A stretch of DNA of 64,000 nt from NCBI RefSeq assembly GCF_029338175.1, contig NZ_CP119862.1, positions 4,744,839 to 4,808,838 on the forward strand. The letters run 5' to 3'. Below the pieces are notes generated by a model. That model was not told the origin of the DNA and searched no databases. It worked only from the letters and a program-made list of their open reading frames with translations. The number at the start of each line of letters is the position of its first letter. Within the stretch, counting starts at the first letter, position 1. Shown piece by piece: positions 9,092 through 18,083 of this stretch. A program made the position numbers and the translations under genes. Source of the DNA: Citrobacter enshiensis (GTDB lineage: Bacteria; Pseudomonadota; Gammaproteobacteria; Enterobacterales; Enterobacteriaceae).

Positions 9092-9988
9092 ATGACCAGA
9101 ATTGCTTGCGTCGGAATCGCCGTTCAGGATCGCATTTATTCTCTGAACACTTTGCCTGATGGAGGTGGTAAGTATCAGTCAAGTCAATATCTTGAGACGG
9201 GAGGTGGGCCAGCAGCGACTGCGGCGGTTGCCATCGCCAGGCTCGGGATTGAAGTCGACTTCATTGGGCGACTGGGTGACGATAGCTGTGGAAAAACGCT
9301 GATCAGCGAGCTTCAGGGCTGGGGAGTGAATACAACCTATTGTCGCCAATACACCAATGCGCGCTCATCACAATCCGCCATTCTGGTCGATAATCACGGG
9401 GAACGAATCATCGTCAACTACCCGAGTCCAGACCTGGACACTGATGCGCAATGGCTGGAAGAGATTGATTTCACAGGTTATGACATCGTGCTGGCCGATG
9501 TACGTTGGCACGAAGGTGCATTAAAAGCCTTTACGCTAGCGCGGGCAGCCAGCGTACAGACACTGCTGGATGCAGATATGACACCGCAGGATATTACGCC
9601 TCTGGTTGCTCTTTCCGATCATGCGGTTTTTTCGACGCCAGGGCTAAAACGCATGACCGGTCAAGATGACCCAACCAAAGGTTTGAGTCTGGCGGCGACA
9701 CAAACTGAAGGCCTGGTTTATGTCACACTTGGCGGGGAAGGATCGCTATGGATTGAAGATCAGCGCCTCCACCAGCAGTCTGCGTTTTCTGTTGATGTCG
9801 TTGATACAACCGGGGCTGGCGATGTCTTTCACGGGGCATTGGCCGTCGCGTTGGCAGAAAAAATGACGATTGAACAGTCAATTAGGTTCGCCAGTGCAGT
9901 AGCAGCAATGAAATGTACTCAGCCTGGGGGACGCGCCGGAATTCCTAATCGTGAGCAAACCGAATCATTTTTGTCACTTTATGCGTAA
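9092..9988 (+). CDS. yihV: 6-deoxy-6-sulfofructose kinase
   Basis: A 298-residue PfkB/ribokinase-family enzyme that phosphorylates sulfofructose at O1 with ATP. The N-terminal PfkB block [16 protein letters not shown] is at 37-52. The C-terminal signature [13 protein letters not shown] carries the catalytic Asp and the anion hole. [19 protein letters not shown] and [11 protein letters not shown] follow E. coli YihV closely. An AGGA site lies upstream of ATG. It is transcribed away from the main operon, together with csqR 39 bp downstream, exactly as in E. coli. Its product is the substrate of YihT, so the kinase-aldolase-reductase core is intact. Confidence 0.94.
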   Translation: MTRIACVGIAVQDRIYSLNTLPDGGGKYQSSQYLETGGGPAATAAVAIARLGIEVDFIGRLGDDSCGKTLISELQGWGVNTTYCRQYTNARSSQSAILVDNHGERIIVNYPSPDLDTDAQWLEEIDFTGYDIVLADVRWHEGALKAFTLARAASVQTLLDADMTPQDITPLVALSDHAVFSTPGLKRMTGQDDPTKGLSLAATQTEGLVYVTLGGEGSLWIEDQRLHQQSAFSVDVVDTTGAGDVFHGALAVALAEKMTIEQSIRFASAVAAMKCTQPGGRAGIPNREQTESFLSLYA

Positions 9989-10027
9989 AATAGTGAACAT
10001 TTACAGGGGAAGAGTACAGGAGTATTC

Positions 10028-10816
10028 ATGAGCATCACCGAAGTCACCGGTAACCCTCGACACGATCAGCTTGTTCATTACATCGCTGAACGAGGCTATA
10101 TGAATATCGAGGAACTGGCACAATTGCTTGATGTTTCCACACAAACGGTCCGCCGTGATATTCGTAAACTTAGTGAACAAGGACTGATTACACGACATCA
10201 TGGTGGTGCCGGGCGCGTATCAAGCGTTATGAATACCGCTTTTGAGCAAAGAGAGCTATCGCTCACTCAGGAGAAAGGGGCGATAGCAGAAGCTGTTGCC
10301 GATTATCTGCCAGAACGCTGTACGGTTTTTATTACCATAGGAACCACAGTGGAAGCGGTCGCCAGAGCATTGCTCAATCGCCGGGACTTGCGCATCATCA
10401 CCAACAGCCTGCGAGTTGCTCAAATTCTGTATAAAAACCAGGATATTGAAGTAATGGTGCCAGGAGGGACTCTGCGTGCGCATAACGGGGGAATTATTGG
10501 TCCTGCTGCAGTGAGCTTTATTGAGGAGTTCAGGGCCGATTATTTGATCACCAGCATTGGCGCTATTGAGCATGACGGGGCGCTACTGGAGTTTGATGTC
10601 AACGAAGCCCTCGTCGCCAGGACGATGATGAAACATGCGCGTAATACGTTATTAGTTGCCGATCACACCAAATTTACGGCATCCGCCGCAGTGTCCATCG
10701 GTAACGCGCGTAAAGTGCAGGTATTTTTTACCGATGCCCCTCCTCCAACTTCATTCCAACAATTACTCAATGAGGAAAATATTGAGCTAGTGGTTGCCGA
10801 TCAGGAGGCTTCCTGA
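10028..10816 (+). CDS. csqR: DeoR-family regulator of the sulfoglycolysis locus
   Basis: A 262-residue DeoR-type regulator (YihW, renamed CsqR). The N-terminal winged helix-turn-helix (NIEELAQLLDVSTQTVRRDI, then LITRHHGGAG) is followed by a sugar-phosphate-isomerase-like effector domain with ITIGTTVEAVARALL and ITNSLRVAQIL. It is very similar to E. coli YihW. In E. coli it represses the yih genes and is relieved by sulfoquinovose or its glycerol form. It is cotranscribed with yihV and followed by a strong terminator. Confidence 0.93.
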   Translation: MSITEVTGNPRHDQLVHYIAERGYMNIEELAQLLDVSTQTVRRDIRKLSEQGLITRHHGGAGRVSSVMNTAFEQRELSLTQEKGAIAEAVADYLPERCTVFITIGTTVEAVARALLNRRDLRIITNSLRVAQILYKNQDIEVMVPGGTLRAHNGGIIGPAAVSFIEEFRADYLITSIGAIEHDGALLEFDVNEALVARTMMKHARNTLLVADHTKFTASAAVSIGNARKVQVFFTDAPPPTSFQQLLNEENIELVVADQEAS

Positions 10817-10828
10817 CGCTTTAAATAG

Positions 10829-10862
10829 AAAAGCCGCTGGTCAGTTACCCAGCGGCTTTTTT
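10829..10862 (+). terminator. Bidirectional terminator between csqR and yihN
   Basis: An 8-bp GC-rich stem (GCCGCTGG / CCAGCGGC) with an 8-base loop, flanked by A-rich and T-rich tracts. It can end csqR transcripts from the left and yihN transcripts from the right, the two genes being convergent. Confidence 0.9.
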
Positions 10863-10885
10863 ACATGCTTATCTCGGAGAATGCA

Positions 10886-12151
10886 TCAGGCTTCGGCTGC
10901 CTGCAACTCTTTCTTACGCTGGCTAATACGTTTAACCAGCATCACCGACACTACCGCGCCGCAGAATGCGAAGCAGGCCATAATGCCGAAGACAATCTTA
11001 TAACCGACCATGCCTGGGTTTAAATCCAGGATGTAGCCATAGAGACTGAAACAGAACATGGCGGGTGCATAACCAATAAAGCTGCCCAGCGCCATCGCGG
11101 CCCCGGTATGGTTTTCCGCAATTTTCGCTTCACCAATCGGTGCGAAGAAAACAGCACGCTGCGTAAATACGATCGCGCCAAATCCTAACGTACACGCCAT
11201 CCCTAAATAGACCGGCATACTTTCATGAGGCAGCATAATGAGAAGCACCAGTGCGACCGTGCTGATCATGAAGGTGTAACATAAGTATTTACTCGGTGAT
11301 TTCAGTATCTTATCTGAAATCATACCGCCAACCGGACCACCGATCATTTTCAGGCAATATTGGTTAATGATGCCGTAGGCCCCCACCAGCGCGACTGGCA
11401 GCATATAAATATTTTTCAGGAACGGAATGAAGAACGTTAAACCGCAGTAGACGGCATAGACAAAGAAGACGTTGAAGGCGATTAGCCAAATCGTTTTGTC
11501 CTTCAGTACCGTCGTCATACCCGGGCTTTTTTTCGTGTCTTCGGTATCGCTGACATTGACCGTAGGTGCATCCTCTTTATCGTTCAGAACAAAGAAGATG
11601 ATGATCCCAACCGCAATGACAATAATGGAATAGAACCAGATACCGGCTTTGAACCCCAACAACCCACTGCCAAACCAGGTAAAGACCGCCAGAGCAGAAA
11701 ACGCCACAATCGTATCAACGATTCCGCGACCGGTTTCGAAGAAACCAAACAAGCGTCCTTGTTGTTCGCTATTACCCAATCGGCTCACCGATTTTAGTAG
11801 CACTGGCCAGTTCATCATGTCGCAGGTGACGCCAAACAACGCCCATACAAAGAGTATTCCCCAATAGCCAGGCATTGTTGTCAGATAGACCCCTAACAGC
11901 CCTGTGGCAATCAGCGAAAACGACATGGTGTATTTACGTGGCAGTTTGTCGGCAAAATAGATAGACAGGAAAAAACCCACCGTCGTAACAAATGAGTTCA
12001 CCGACATCGCATTACCAATTTGACCATTGGTCAAATGAAAGTATTCCTGCATTGGTATATAAAACGCATCTTTTAATGACGGTAATTTATAAATCGTACC
12101 GCCACACAGCGTTAACAGGCTAAACAACGCCCATTTCTTTTTGGTGAGCAT
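10886..12151 (-). CDS. yihN: MFS transporter YihN
   Basis: A 421-residue, 12-helix major facilitator, nearly identical to E. coli YihN and of the same length (start MLTKKKWALFSLLTLCGG). Loop 2-3 reads FADKLPRKYTM. A hydrophilic central loop (NVSDTEDTKKSPG) separates the two halves. The substrate is not established in any organism to my knowledge; it is often placed near glycerol-3-phosphate/hexose-phosphate-like carriers. It lies 104 bp after yihM and probably forms a transcription unit with yihLM, suggesting uptake of the compound that YihM handles. Confidence 0.92.
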   Translation of the reverse strand: MLTKKKWALFSLLTLCGGTIYKLPSLKDAFYIPMQEYFHLTNGQIGNAMSVNSFVTTVGFFLSIYFADKLPRKYTMSFSLIATGLLGVYLTTMPGYWGILFVWALFGVTCDMMNWPVLLKSVSRLGNSEQQGRLFGFFETGRGIVDTIVAFSALAVFTWFGSGLLGFKAGIWFYSIIVIAVGIIIFFVLNDKEDAPTVNVSDTEDTKKSPGMTTVLKDKTIWLIAFNVFFVYAVYCGLTFFIPFLKNIYMLPVALVGAYGIINQYCLKMIGGPVGGMISDKILKSPSKYLCYTFMISTVALVLLIMLPHESMPVYLGMACTLGFGAIVFTQRAVFFAPIGEAKIAENHTGAAMALGSFIGYAPAMFCFSLYGYILDLNPGMVGYKIVFGIMACFAFCGAVVSVMLVKRISQRKKELQAAEA

Positions 12152-12255
12152 AATATCCCCTAAAGTATGACTAAATTCATTATTTTATAGGCAATAGCAA
12201 CCTGACCATTCTCGAAGAATGGTTTTCCATGCACATAAGAGAAATTAAAACAACA

Positions 12256-13236
12256 TTACGTATTTAGAATATCAATCGCCTCTTTTTTTATTTGTTGCAG
12301 AACACTGCGCACAAATTTTATCTGGTTAATCGCATCTTCTTTTTCTTTTATTAGGCGCTCTTCCAGGGCATTAGCTTCAGGCAGAGGTGTTTCACTCATT
12401 TGACGCCATGGGATCCAGGGGTTGTCGCCTTCATTTTCGAAACGAAATGCCGGGGCATAATAATCAACTTCTTCTTCCAGGCCATAGGCCATAACCTGAG
12501 GTTTTTCATCACCTAAACAGATCAGTTTTGTTAGCAATGCTTTGAACGGCATATCGCCCTGACCAGAGATACAGGCTTTATGACCCAGTCCACCTTCTTC
12601 ATTAACGATCAGCGCATCTTTAATATGCACCTGAGTAATATACGGTGCCATTGCGTCCAGTGCGTCGAGGGGATGCTCATTAGCATTAATCATATTGGCA
12701 AAGTCAAACAGCAGAGAGAGTGACTCCATTTCACTTTGCTTAATTAATGAGGCCAGCTCATGGCTTTTCAGATCTTCATGCTGTTCAAGTGTGAAGGTTA
12801 AGCCGCTGTTCTGGTAAGTGTCACGAATATAGGCGATATCTTTGGCGATAATCGACATGACCTCCTGCAGATTACCTTCATAGCGCGGATAAAAACGGAC
12901 GGATGACGCACCTGTTTTTAATGCAATAGCGGCAACCTGATCAATGGCTTTTTTATCTGAGGCACTGGTCTCAATATGAACATCAAGATTCAGCTGACGC
13001 GCTTTATCACCAAAAGCAGAAAGTTCGCTGTCATTCATGTTTTCGAGTGAATAGCGTTCCCCATCCAGAACATGAATTTTTACACCACGTAACTGGTTCG
13101 CATGCGCGATATCCAATAAGTCATTCGGCAAAATTCGCTCAAGTCGCATATTCAGATGATAAGCATATGCATGAAGATAAAGGGGAAGGTTGTCTACACG
13201 CGCCAGAATTTTTTCTGCATTATTCATTGTGACCAT
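12256..13236 (-). CDS. yihM: Sugar phosphate isomerase/epimerase-like TIM-barrel protein YihM
   Basis: A 326-residue protein of the xylose-isomerase-like TIM-barrel superfamily. Probable metal ligands lie in EQHEDL, LLFDFANMI and QVHIKDAL. Start at 13236 (MVTMNNAEK): a TAGGTG site stands a few bases upstream and this gives the 326-residue length of E. coli YihM; 13227 is an alternative. The longer frame would overlap yihL. It lies 7 bp after yihL. The reaction is unknown; isomerase or epimerase activity on a sugar derivative is inferred from the fold only. Confidence 0.9.
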   Translation of the reverse strand: MVTMNNAEKILARVDNLPLYLHAYAYHLNMRLERILPNDLLDIAHANQLRGVKIHVLDGERYSLENMNDSELSAFGDKARQLNLDVHIETSASDKKAIDQVAAIALKTGASSVRFYPRYEGNLQEVMSIIAKDIAYIRDTYQNSGLTFTLEQHEDLKSHELASLIKQSEMESLSLLFDFANMINANEHPLDALDAMAPYITQVHIKDALIVNEEGGLGHKACISGQGDMPFKALLTKLICLGDEKPQVMAYGLEEEVDYYAPAFRFENEGDNPWIPWRQMSETPLPEANALEERLIKEKEDAINQIKFVRSVLQQIKKEAIDILNT

Positions 13237-13243
13237 AATACAC

Positions 13244-13954
13244 CTACAAGTTAATAAAGAGATCAACAGCCTCAAATCGCCAGTATTCAAGGTCTATTTG
13301 TACGATATTCCCATCGCGGTCAGCCCGATGCTTTTCAATAAGAATGGCTGGCATCCCGGCGGAGCCGCCAATAAATTTACTGATATCGCCAGGCATGCGA
13401 ACCGGTTTGAAAACCAGCTTCTTTACCACCGTTTCTTTTTTATAGACTTGTTCCCACACGGTAGAAAAAGATTGGTTTTCAAGCTGATCAATAAAACCTG
13501 GAGCCACTACGGGATTAATAAACGTTTCATGGTAGAAAACTTTATGCCCTTCCAGTGCGCCCCACCCCGTCACCCGATACAGCTCGTCGGATGCGGTGAC
13601 GGTTGTCAAAGGAGCAACCATCTCTGGAAAATCGGAAATACGGCTTTTCTCAGTAAATCCCCATGACGGTTCCCTGCCCTGTTCAAGCGCAGCACGCTGA
13701 AAGCTCGCCGATAATTCCGGGCTGTAATTGAAGCGTGGCTGGGTGACGAACCATCCTTTACGATCCTTACGGAATATTTTGGATTCAGCCTCAAGATTTA
13801 ACAGCGCCTGGCGTAGCGTCATACGCTTAATACCCAGCAGCTCACCTAATTCCCGCTCAGAAGGCAGCTTTCCACCTGACGTGGTGATCCCATCTTTTAA
13901 CCAACGGTCCAGCTTCTCTTTCGCATTTTCAACGGTCGACTGATTGCTCGTCAT
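13244..13954 (-). CDS. yihL: GntR/HutC-family transcriptional regulator YihL
   Basis: A 236-residue regulator with an N-terminal GntR winged helix (ERELGELLGIKRMTLRQALLNLEAE at about 31-55) and a HutC/UTRA effector domain (YHETFINPVVAPGFID, DLEYWRFEAVDLFINL). Same length as E. coli YihL. First gene of yihL-yihM-yihN and the likely local regulator. A HutC-type palindrome lies immediately upstream of its start codon, suggesting autoregulation. The ligand is unknown. Confidence 0.92.
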   Translation of the reverse strand: MTSNQSTVENAKEKLDRWLKDGITTSGGKLPSERELGELLGIKRMTLRQALLNLEAESKIFRKDRKGWFVTQPRFNYSPELSASFQRAALEQGREPSWGFTEKSRISDFPEMVAPLTTVTASDELYRVTGWGALEGHKVFYHETFINPVVAPGFIDQLENQSFSTVWEQVYKKETVVKKLVFKPVRMPGDISKFIGGSAGMPAILIEKHRADRDGNIVQIDLEYWRFEAVDLFINL

Positions 13955-13955
13955 T

Positions 13956-13979
13956 GTTTAACCCATTTGGTTTAAACCA
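13956..13979 (-). promoter_or_regulatory. Candidate YihL operator upstream of yihL
   Basis: A perfect 12-bp palindrome TGGTTTAAACCA (13968-13979) contains GTTTAAAC, which fits the GTnTAnAC core of GntR/HutC operators. A second half-like copy, GTTTAACC, is at 13956-13963, directly before the ATG. No strong Shine-Dalgarno is visible, so a bound regulator would also cover the translation start. Assignment to YihL is inference. Confidence 0.5.
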
Positions 13980-14144
13980 GTGAAAGTATCATACGCTGAC
14001 GCTAAAAAAGAAAGCAAACAGCGCCGACATGCTTTGAAGATAAATGTGACAAAGCTCTCTTAAGGCAAGAATACGGGCGTTTGGCAGGGGAAGAGAGACG
14101 AGAAGAAACAGCGTCGGTGAGGTCGCTGTGCGGCCAGCAAGATC

Positions 14145-14177
14145 CAAAAAAAAACCCCGCCACGAAGGCAGGGTCTT
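14145..14177 (-). terminator. typA terminator
   Basis: On the minus strand a stem ACCCTGCC / GGCGGGGT is followed directly by a run of nine T, 20 bp past the typA stop. It is a typical intrinsic terminator. Confidence 0.88.
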
Positions 14178-14197
14178 ATCGTAGAAAGAAGCGTTAA

Positions 14198-16021
14198 TTA
14201 CTCTTCTTTCGCGCCGCGCATTGCGCGTTTACGATCGTTTTCAGTCAGGTGACGTTTACGGATACGGATGGAAGTTGGGGTAACTTCTACCAGTTCGTCA
14301 TCATCGATGAATTCCAGAGCCTGCTCCAGAGTCATTTTCTGAGCTGGGACCAGCGTGGTTGCTTCGTCAGTACCGGAAGCACGCATGTTGGTCAGTTTCT
14401 TACCGGTCAGGCAGTTTACAGTCAGGTCGTTAGAACGACTGTGAATACCGATGATCTGGCCTTCGTAAACTTCTGCACCGTGACCCAGGAACAGCTTACC
14501 GCGATCCTGCAGGCTGAACAGTGCGAACGCAACCGCTTTACCCTGACCGTTGGAGATCAGCACGCCGTTCTGACGCTGGCCAACATCGCCCGCACGAACA
14601 TCGTCGTAATGGCTGAAGGTGGAGTACAGCAGACCGGTACCGGAGGTCATGGTCATGAATTCTGAACGGAAGCCGATCAGACCACGGCTTGGGATCACGT
14701 AGTCAAGACGTACGCGGCCTTTGCCATCTGGATTCATGTTTTTCAGGTCGCCTTTACGCTCACCCAGAGCCTGCATGACAGAACCCTGATGCTGCTCTTC
14801 GACGTCCAGCGTTACGTTTTCGAACGGCTCTTGTTTACGGCCGTCGATTTCGCGGAAGATAACTTTCGGACGGGAAACCGCCATTTCGAAACCTTCACGA
14901 CGCATGTTTTCGATAAGAACGGACAGGTGCAGCTCACCACGACCAGATACACGGAACGCATCCGCATCCGGCGTTTCTTCAACGCGCAGTGCCACGTTGT
15001 GCACCAGCTCTTTGTTCAGGCGGTCAAGGATCTGACGAGAGGTAACGTACTTACCTTCTTTACCACAGAACGGAGAGGTGTTTACGCAGAAGAACATGGT
15101 TACGGTCGGTTCATCAACGGACAGCGCCGGCAGCGCTTCAACATTCTGCGTATCGCAGATGGTATCAGAGATGTTCAGCTCGCCGAGACCGGTGATCGCG
15201 ATGATATCGCCCGCTTCTGCAACGTCACTCTCGATACGTTCCAGACCCAGATGGGTCAGAACTTTACCGACTTTACCGTTGCGGGTTTTGCCTGCGCTAT
15301 CAATGATAGTGATCTGCTGGTTCGGTTTAACTTTACCGCGCTTGATACGACCGATGCCGATAACACCAACGTAGTTGTTGTAGTCCAGCTGAGAGATTTG
15401 CATCTGCAGCGGGCCATCAAGGTCAACGTTCGGTGCAGGTACGCGATCGACGATGGTCTGATACAGCGGAGTCATATCTTCAGCCATATCTTCGTGATCC
15501 AGACCCGCGATACCGTTCAGCGCAGAAGCGTAAACGATAGGGAAGTCCAGCTGTTCGTCAGTTGCATCAAGGTTAACGAACAGGTCGAATACCTGATCAA
15601 CAACCCAGTCAGGACGTGCGCCCGGACGGTCAACTTTGTTGATAACAACAATAGGCTTCAGGCCATGAGCAAAGGCTTTTTTGGTCACGAAGCGCGTCTG
15701 CGGCATCGGACCATCCATTGCATCAACGACCAACAGCACGGAGTCTACCATGGACATTACACGTTCAACTTCACCACCGAAGTCGGCGTGCCCTGGGGTA
15801 TCAACGATGTTGATACGGTAGTCATTCCATTTGATAGCGGTGTTTTTCGCGAGGATGGTAATCCCACGCTCTTTCTCCAAATCGTTGGAGTCCATCACAC
15901 GCTCTTGGGTTTCGGCACGCGCATCAAACGTACCGGATTGCTGCAGCAGCTTGTCGACCAGGGTAGTTTTACCATGGTCAACGTGCGCGATGATGGCGAT
16001 GTTACGCAAATTTTCGATCAC
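14198..16021 (-). CDS. typA: Ribosome-associated GTPase TypA/BipA
   Basis: A 607-residue translational GTPase, the usual length. G1 is AHVDHGKTT (12-20), G3 DTPGHAD (74-80) and G4 NKVD (128-131), followed by the beta-barrel, EF-G-like domains III/V and the BipA-specific C-terminal domain ([24 protein letters not shown]). It binds the 70S ribosome and aids 50S assembly, particularly in cold and stress; known for the family. Starts with GTG at 16021 after GAGG. Monocistronic, divergent from glnA, with its own terminator. Confidence 0.97.
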   Translation of the reverse strand: MIENLRNIAIIAHVDHGKTTLVDKLLQQSGTFDARAETQERVMDSNDLEKERGITILAKNTAIKWNDYRINIVDTPGHADFGGEVERVMSMVDSVLLVVDAMDGPMPQTRFVTKKAFAHGLKPIVVINKVDRPGARPDWVVDQVFDLFVNLDATDEQLDFPIVYASALNGIAGLDHEDMAEDMTPLYQTIVDRVPAPNVDLDGPLQMQISQLDYNNYVGVIGIGRIKRGKVKPNQQITIIDSAGKTRNGKVGKVLTHLGLERIESDVAEAGDIIAITGLGELNISDTICDTQNVEALPALSVDEPTVTMFFCVNTSPFCGKEGKYVTSRQILDRLNKELVHNVALRVEETPDADAFRVSGRGELHLSVLIENMRREGFEMAVSRPKVIFREIDGRKQEPFENVTLDVEEQHQGSVMQALGERKGDLKNMNPDGKGRVRLDYVIPSRGLIGFRSEFMTMTSGTGLLYSTFSHYDDVRAGDVGQRQNGVLISNGQGKAVAFALFSLQDRGKLFLGHGAEVYEGQIIGIHSRSNDLTVNCLTGKKLTNMRASGTDEATTLVPAQKMTLEQALEFIDDDELVEVTPTSIRIRKRHLTENDRKRAMRGAKEE

Positions 16022-16172
16022 AACTTTGCCTCGGGCATTAGGAATAGCGCGTTATTGTACACGGATTAATCGCACTACAAAACAGGATCACAAACATCCT
16101 CCGCAAACAAGTATTGCAGAGTTTCTTTGTGATCGCTTTCACGGAGCGTTAAAAGGGTTACTCATTGCTCAT

Positions 16173-16261
16173 TGCACCAACATGGTGCTTAATGTTCACA
16201 TTGAAGCACTATATTGGTGCAGCGTGCTCACCATGGTGCAGCCCTTTTGCACGATGGTGCG
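16173..16261 (+). promoter_or_regulatory. NtrC (GlnG) enhancer sites upstream of glnA
   Basis: Four dyads of the NtrC type: TGCACCAACATGGTGCTT (16173-16190), AGCACTATATTGGTGCA (16205-16221), TGCTCACCATGGTGCA (16225-16240) and TGCACGATGGTGCG (16248-16261). The first two match the strong enhancer sites of E. coli glnA; the last two correspond to the weaker promoter-proximal governor sites. All lie on the upstream side of the sigma-54 promoter. Confidence 0.9.
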
Positions 16262-16293
16262 CATGATAACGCCTTTTAGGGGCAATTTAAAAG

Positions 16294-16311
16294 TTGGCAC
16301 AGATTTCGCTT
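16294..16311 (+). promoter_or_regulatory. Sigma-54 promoter glnAp2
   Basis: TTGGCACagattTCGCTt carries the -24 (TGGCAC) and -12 elements of a sigma-54 promoter with correct spacing, as in E. coli glnAp2. The transcription start should fall near 16322, giving a leader of about 78 bases before glnA. Confidence 0.93.
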
Positions 16312-16399
16312 TATATTTTTTACGGCGACACGGCCAATTTTTGCAGAATTGCAGACCTCGTTACCACGACGACAATGACCAATCCGGGAGAGTTAAAGT

Positions 16400-17809
16400 A
16401 TGTCCGCTGAACACGTATTGACGATGCTGAACGAGCACGAAGTGAAGTTTGTTGATTTGCGCTTCACCGATACCAAAGGTAAAGAACAGCACGTCACTAT
16501 TCCTGCTCATCAGGTAAATGCCGAATTCTTCGAAGAAGGCAAAATGTTTGACGGCTCCTCCATCGGCGGCTGGAAAGGCATTAACGAATCTGACATGGTT
16601 CTGATGCCAGATGCGTCCACTGCGCTCATCGACCCGTTCTTTGAAGATTCTACCCTGATTATCCGTTGTGATATCCTGGAACCTGGCACGCTGCAGGGCT
16701 ATGACCGCGACCCGCGCTCCATCGCCAAACGTGCTGAAGAATATCTGCGCGCTACCGGCATCGCAGACACCGTTCTGTTCGGGCCAGAGCCAGAATTCTT
16801 CCTGTTTGATGACATTCGTTTCGGCGCATCCATCTCCGGTTCCCACGTGGCCATCGACGATATCGAAGGCGCATGGAACTCCTCCACCAAATATGAAGGT
16901 GGTAACAAAGGTCACCGTCCTGGCGTGAAAGGCGGTTACTTCCCGGTTCCTCCGGTAGACTCTTCTCAGGACATTCGTTCCACCATGTGTCTGATCATGG
17001 AAGAGATGGGTCTGGTTGTCGAAGCACATCACCACGAAGTAGCGACCGCAGGCCAGAACGAAATCGCAACCCGCTTTAACACCATGACCAAAAAAGCGGA
17101 CGAAATTCAGATCTACAAATATGTGGTTCACAACGTTGCGCACCGCTTCGGTAAAACCGCAACCTTTATGCCAAAACCGATGTTTGGCGATAACGGTTCC
17201 GGTATGCACTGCCACATGTCTCTGTCCAAGAACGGCGTAAACCTGTTCTCTGGCGACAAATATGCCGGTCTGTCTGAGCAGGCGCTGTTCTACATCGGCG
17301 GCGTAATCAAACACGCTAAAGCGATCAACGCCCTGGCAAACCCGACCACCAACTCCTACAAGCGTCTGGTCCCGGGTTATGAAGCACCGGTCATGCTGGC
17401 TTACTCTGCCCGTAACCGTTCTGCCTCTATCCGTATTCCGGTGGTTGCTTCTCCGAAAGCGCGTCGTATCGAAGTGCGCTTCCCGGATCCGGCAGCTAAC
17501 CCGTACCTGTGCTTTGCTGCCCTGCTGATGGCGGGTCTTGACGGTATTAAGAACAAGATCCACCCGGGCGAAGCGATGGACAAAAACCTGTATGACCTGC
17601 CGCCGGAAGAAGCGAAAGAGATCCCACAGGTTGCTGGCTCTCTGGAAGAAGCACTGAAAGAACTGGATCTGGACCGCGAGTTCCTGACCGCAGGCGGCGT
17701 GTTCACCGACGAAGCGATCGATGCGTACATTACGCTGCGTCGTGAAGAAGATGACCGCGTGCGCATGACGCCACACCCGGTAGAGTTTGAACTGTACTAC
17801 AGCGTTTAA
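16400..17809 (+). CDS. glnA: Glutamine synthetase type I
   Basis: A 469-residue glutamine synthetase: glutamate + NH3 + ATP to glutamine, dodecameric, cytoplasmic. Visible blocks are the N-terminal beta-grasp, FDGSSIGGW (50-58 region), the ATP/metal residues in [12 protein letters not shown], the glutamate site [10 protein letters not shown]-type segment, and NRSASIRIP. The adenylylation tyrosine lies in NLYDLPPE (about residue 398). Same length as E. coli. First gene of glnALG; expression is driven by sigma-54/NtrC from the upstream sites. An ERIC-like 3' UTR and terminator separate it from glnL. Confidence 0.98.
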   Translation: MSAEHVLTMLNEHEVKFVDLRFTDTKGKEQHVTIPAHQVNAEFFEEGKMFDGSSIGGWKGINESDMVLMPDASTALIDPFFEDSTLIIRCDILEPGTLQGYDRDPRSIAKRAEEYLRATGIADTVLFGPEPEFFLFDDIRFGASISGSHVAIDDIEGAWNSSTKYEGGNKGHRPGVKGGYFPVPPVDSSQDIRSTMCLIMEEMGLVVEAHHHEVATAGQNEIATRFNTMTKKADEIQIYKYVVHNVAHRFGKTATFMPKPMFGDNGSGMHCHMSLSKNGVNLFSGDKYAGLSEQALFYIGGVIKHAKAINALANPTTNSYKRLVPGYEAPVMLAYSARNRSASIRIPVVASPKARRIEVRFPDPAANPYLCFAALLMAGLDGIKNKIHPGEAMDKNLYDLPPEEAKEIPQVAGSLEEALKELDLDREFLTAGGVFTDEAIDAYITLRREEDDRVRMTPHPVEFELYYSV

Positions 17810-17819
17810 CCGTATCTTA

Positions 17820-17945
17820 AAAATTCGACGAATTTCGCGTTGCGGCAAGGCGGCAACTGAGCAAATCCCCAGGAGCATAGATAGCTATGTGACTGGGGTG
17901 AGCGAAGGTAGCTAACGTAGCTGCGGTGTGAAAGGCGTCAGGCGT
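17820..17945 (+). repeat. Divergent ERIC-like element in the glnA 3' UTR
   Basis: The centre AATCCCCAGGAGCATAGAT...GTGACTGGGGTGAGCG matches the ERIC core (IRU), with a central palindrome ATAGATAGCTAT. The arms (CGTTGCGGCAAGGCGGCAAC, GTAGCTGCGGTGTGAAAGGC) are diverged. It is transcribed with glnA and would fold into a long hairpin. In E. coli the sRNA GlnZ is made from the glnA 3' UTR; whether an equivalent exists here cannot be told. Confidence 0.75.
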
Positions 17946-17969
17946 TTTTTAGTTGCCGTGGAAACTTTT

Positions 17970-17994
17970 AGCCCATCCCCGGATGGGCTTTTTT
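17970..17994 (+). terminator. Terminator between glnA and glnL
   Basis: An 8-bp stem GCCCATCC / GGATGGGC followed by TTTTTT. It ends most glnA transcripts, while readthrough and the glnL promoter supply glnLG. Confidence 0.9.
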
Positions 17995-18039
17995 CTCCAC
18001 CAGCCACCTGACTTTACGCGCTTTTTATCAGTAAAAAGC

Positions 18040-18061
18040 TATAATGCACTAAATTGGTGCA
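18040..18061 (+). promoter_or_regulatory. glnL promoter overlapped by NtrC operator
   Basis: A consensus -10 TATAAT (18040-18045) runs into TGCACTAAATTGGTGCA (18045-18061), an NtrC-type dyad. As in E. coli glnLp, NtrC binding here would repress the sigma-70 promoter. The -35 element is not clear. Confidence 0.8.
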
Positions 18062-18083
18062 AACTTTTCCAGGAGACTGCTGA

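Noticed and set aside
12256-13236. YihM as a replacement for the missing isomerase YihS
   Set aside because: Its fold would allow isomerase activity, but yihLMN is present next to a complete yihOPQRSTUV set in E. coli, so it is not a specific replacement; it remains a weak alternative.
14789-16069. 426-codon open frame antisense to typA
   Set aside because: A shadow frame of the conserved typA gene: no ribosome site and no recognisable domain; typA is a full-length GTPase on the other strand.
16361-17878. 505-codon open frame antisense to glnA
   Set aside because: Results from strong codon bias in the highly expressed glnA gene; it would also cover the glnA leader and has no family match by eye.
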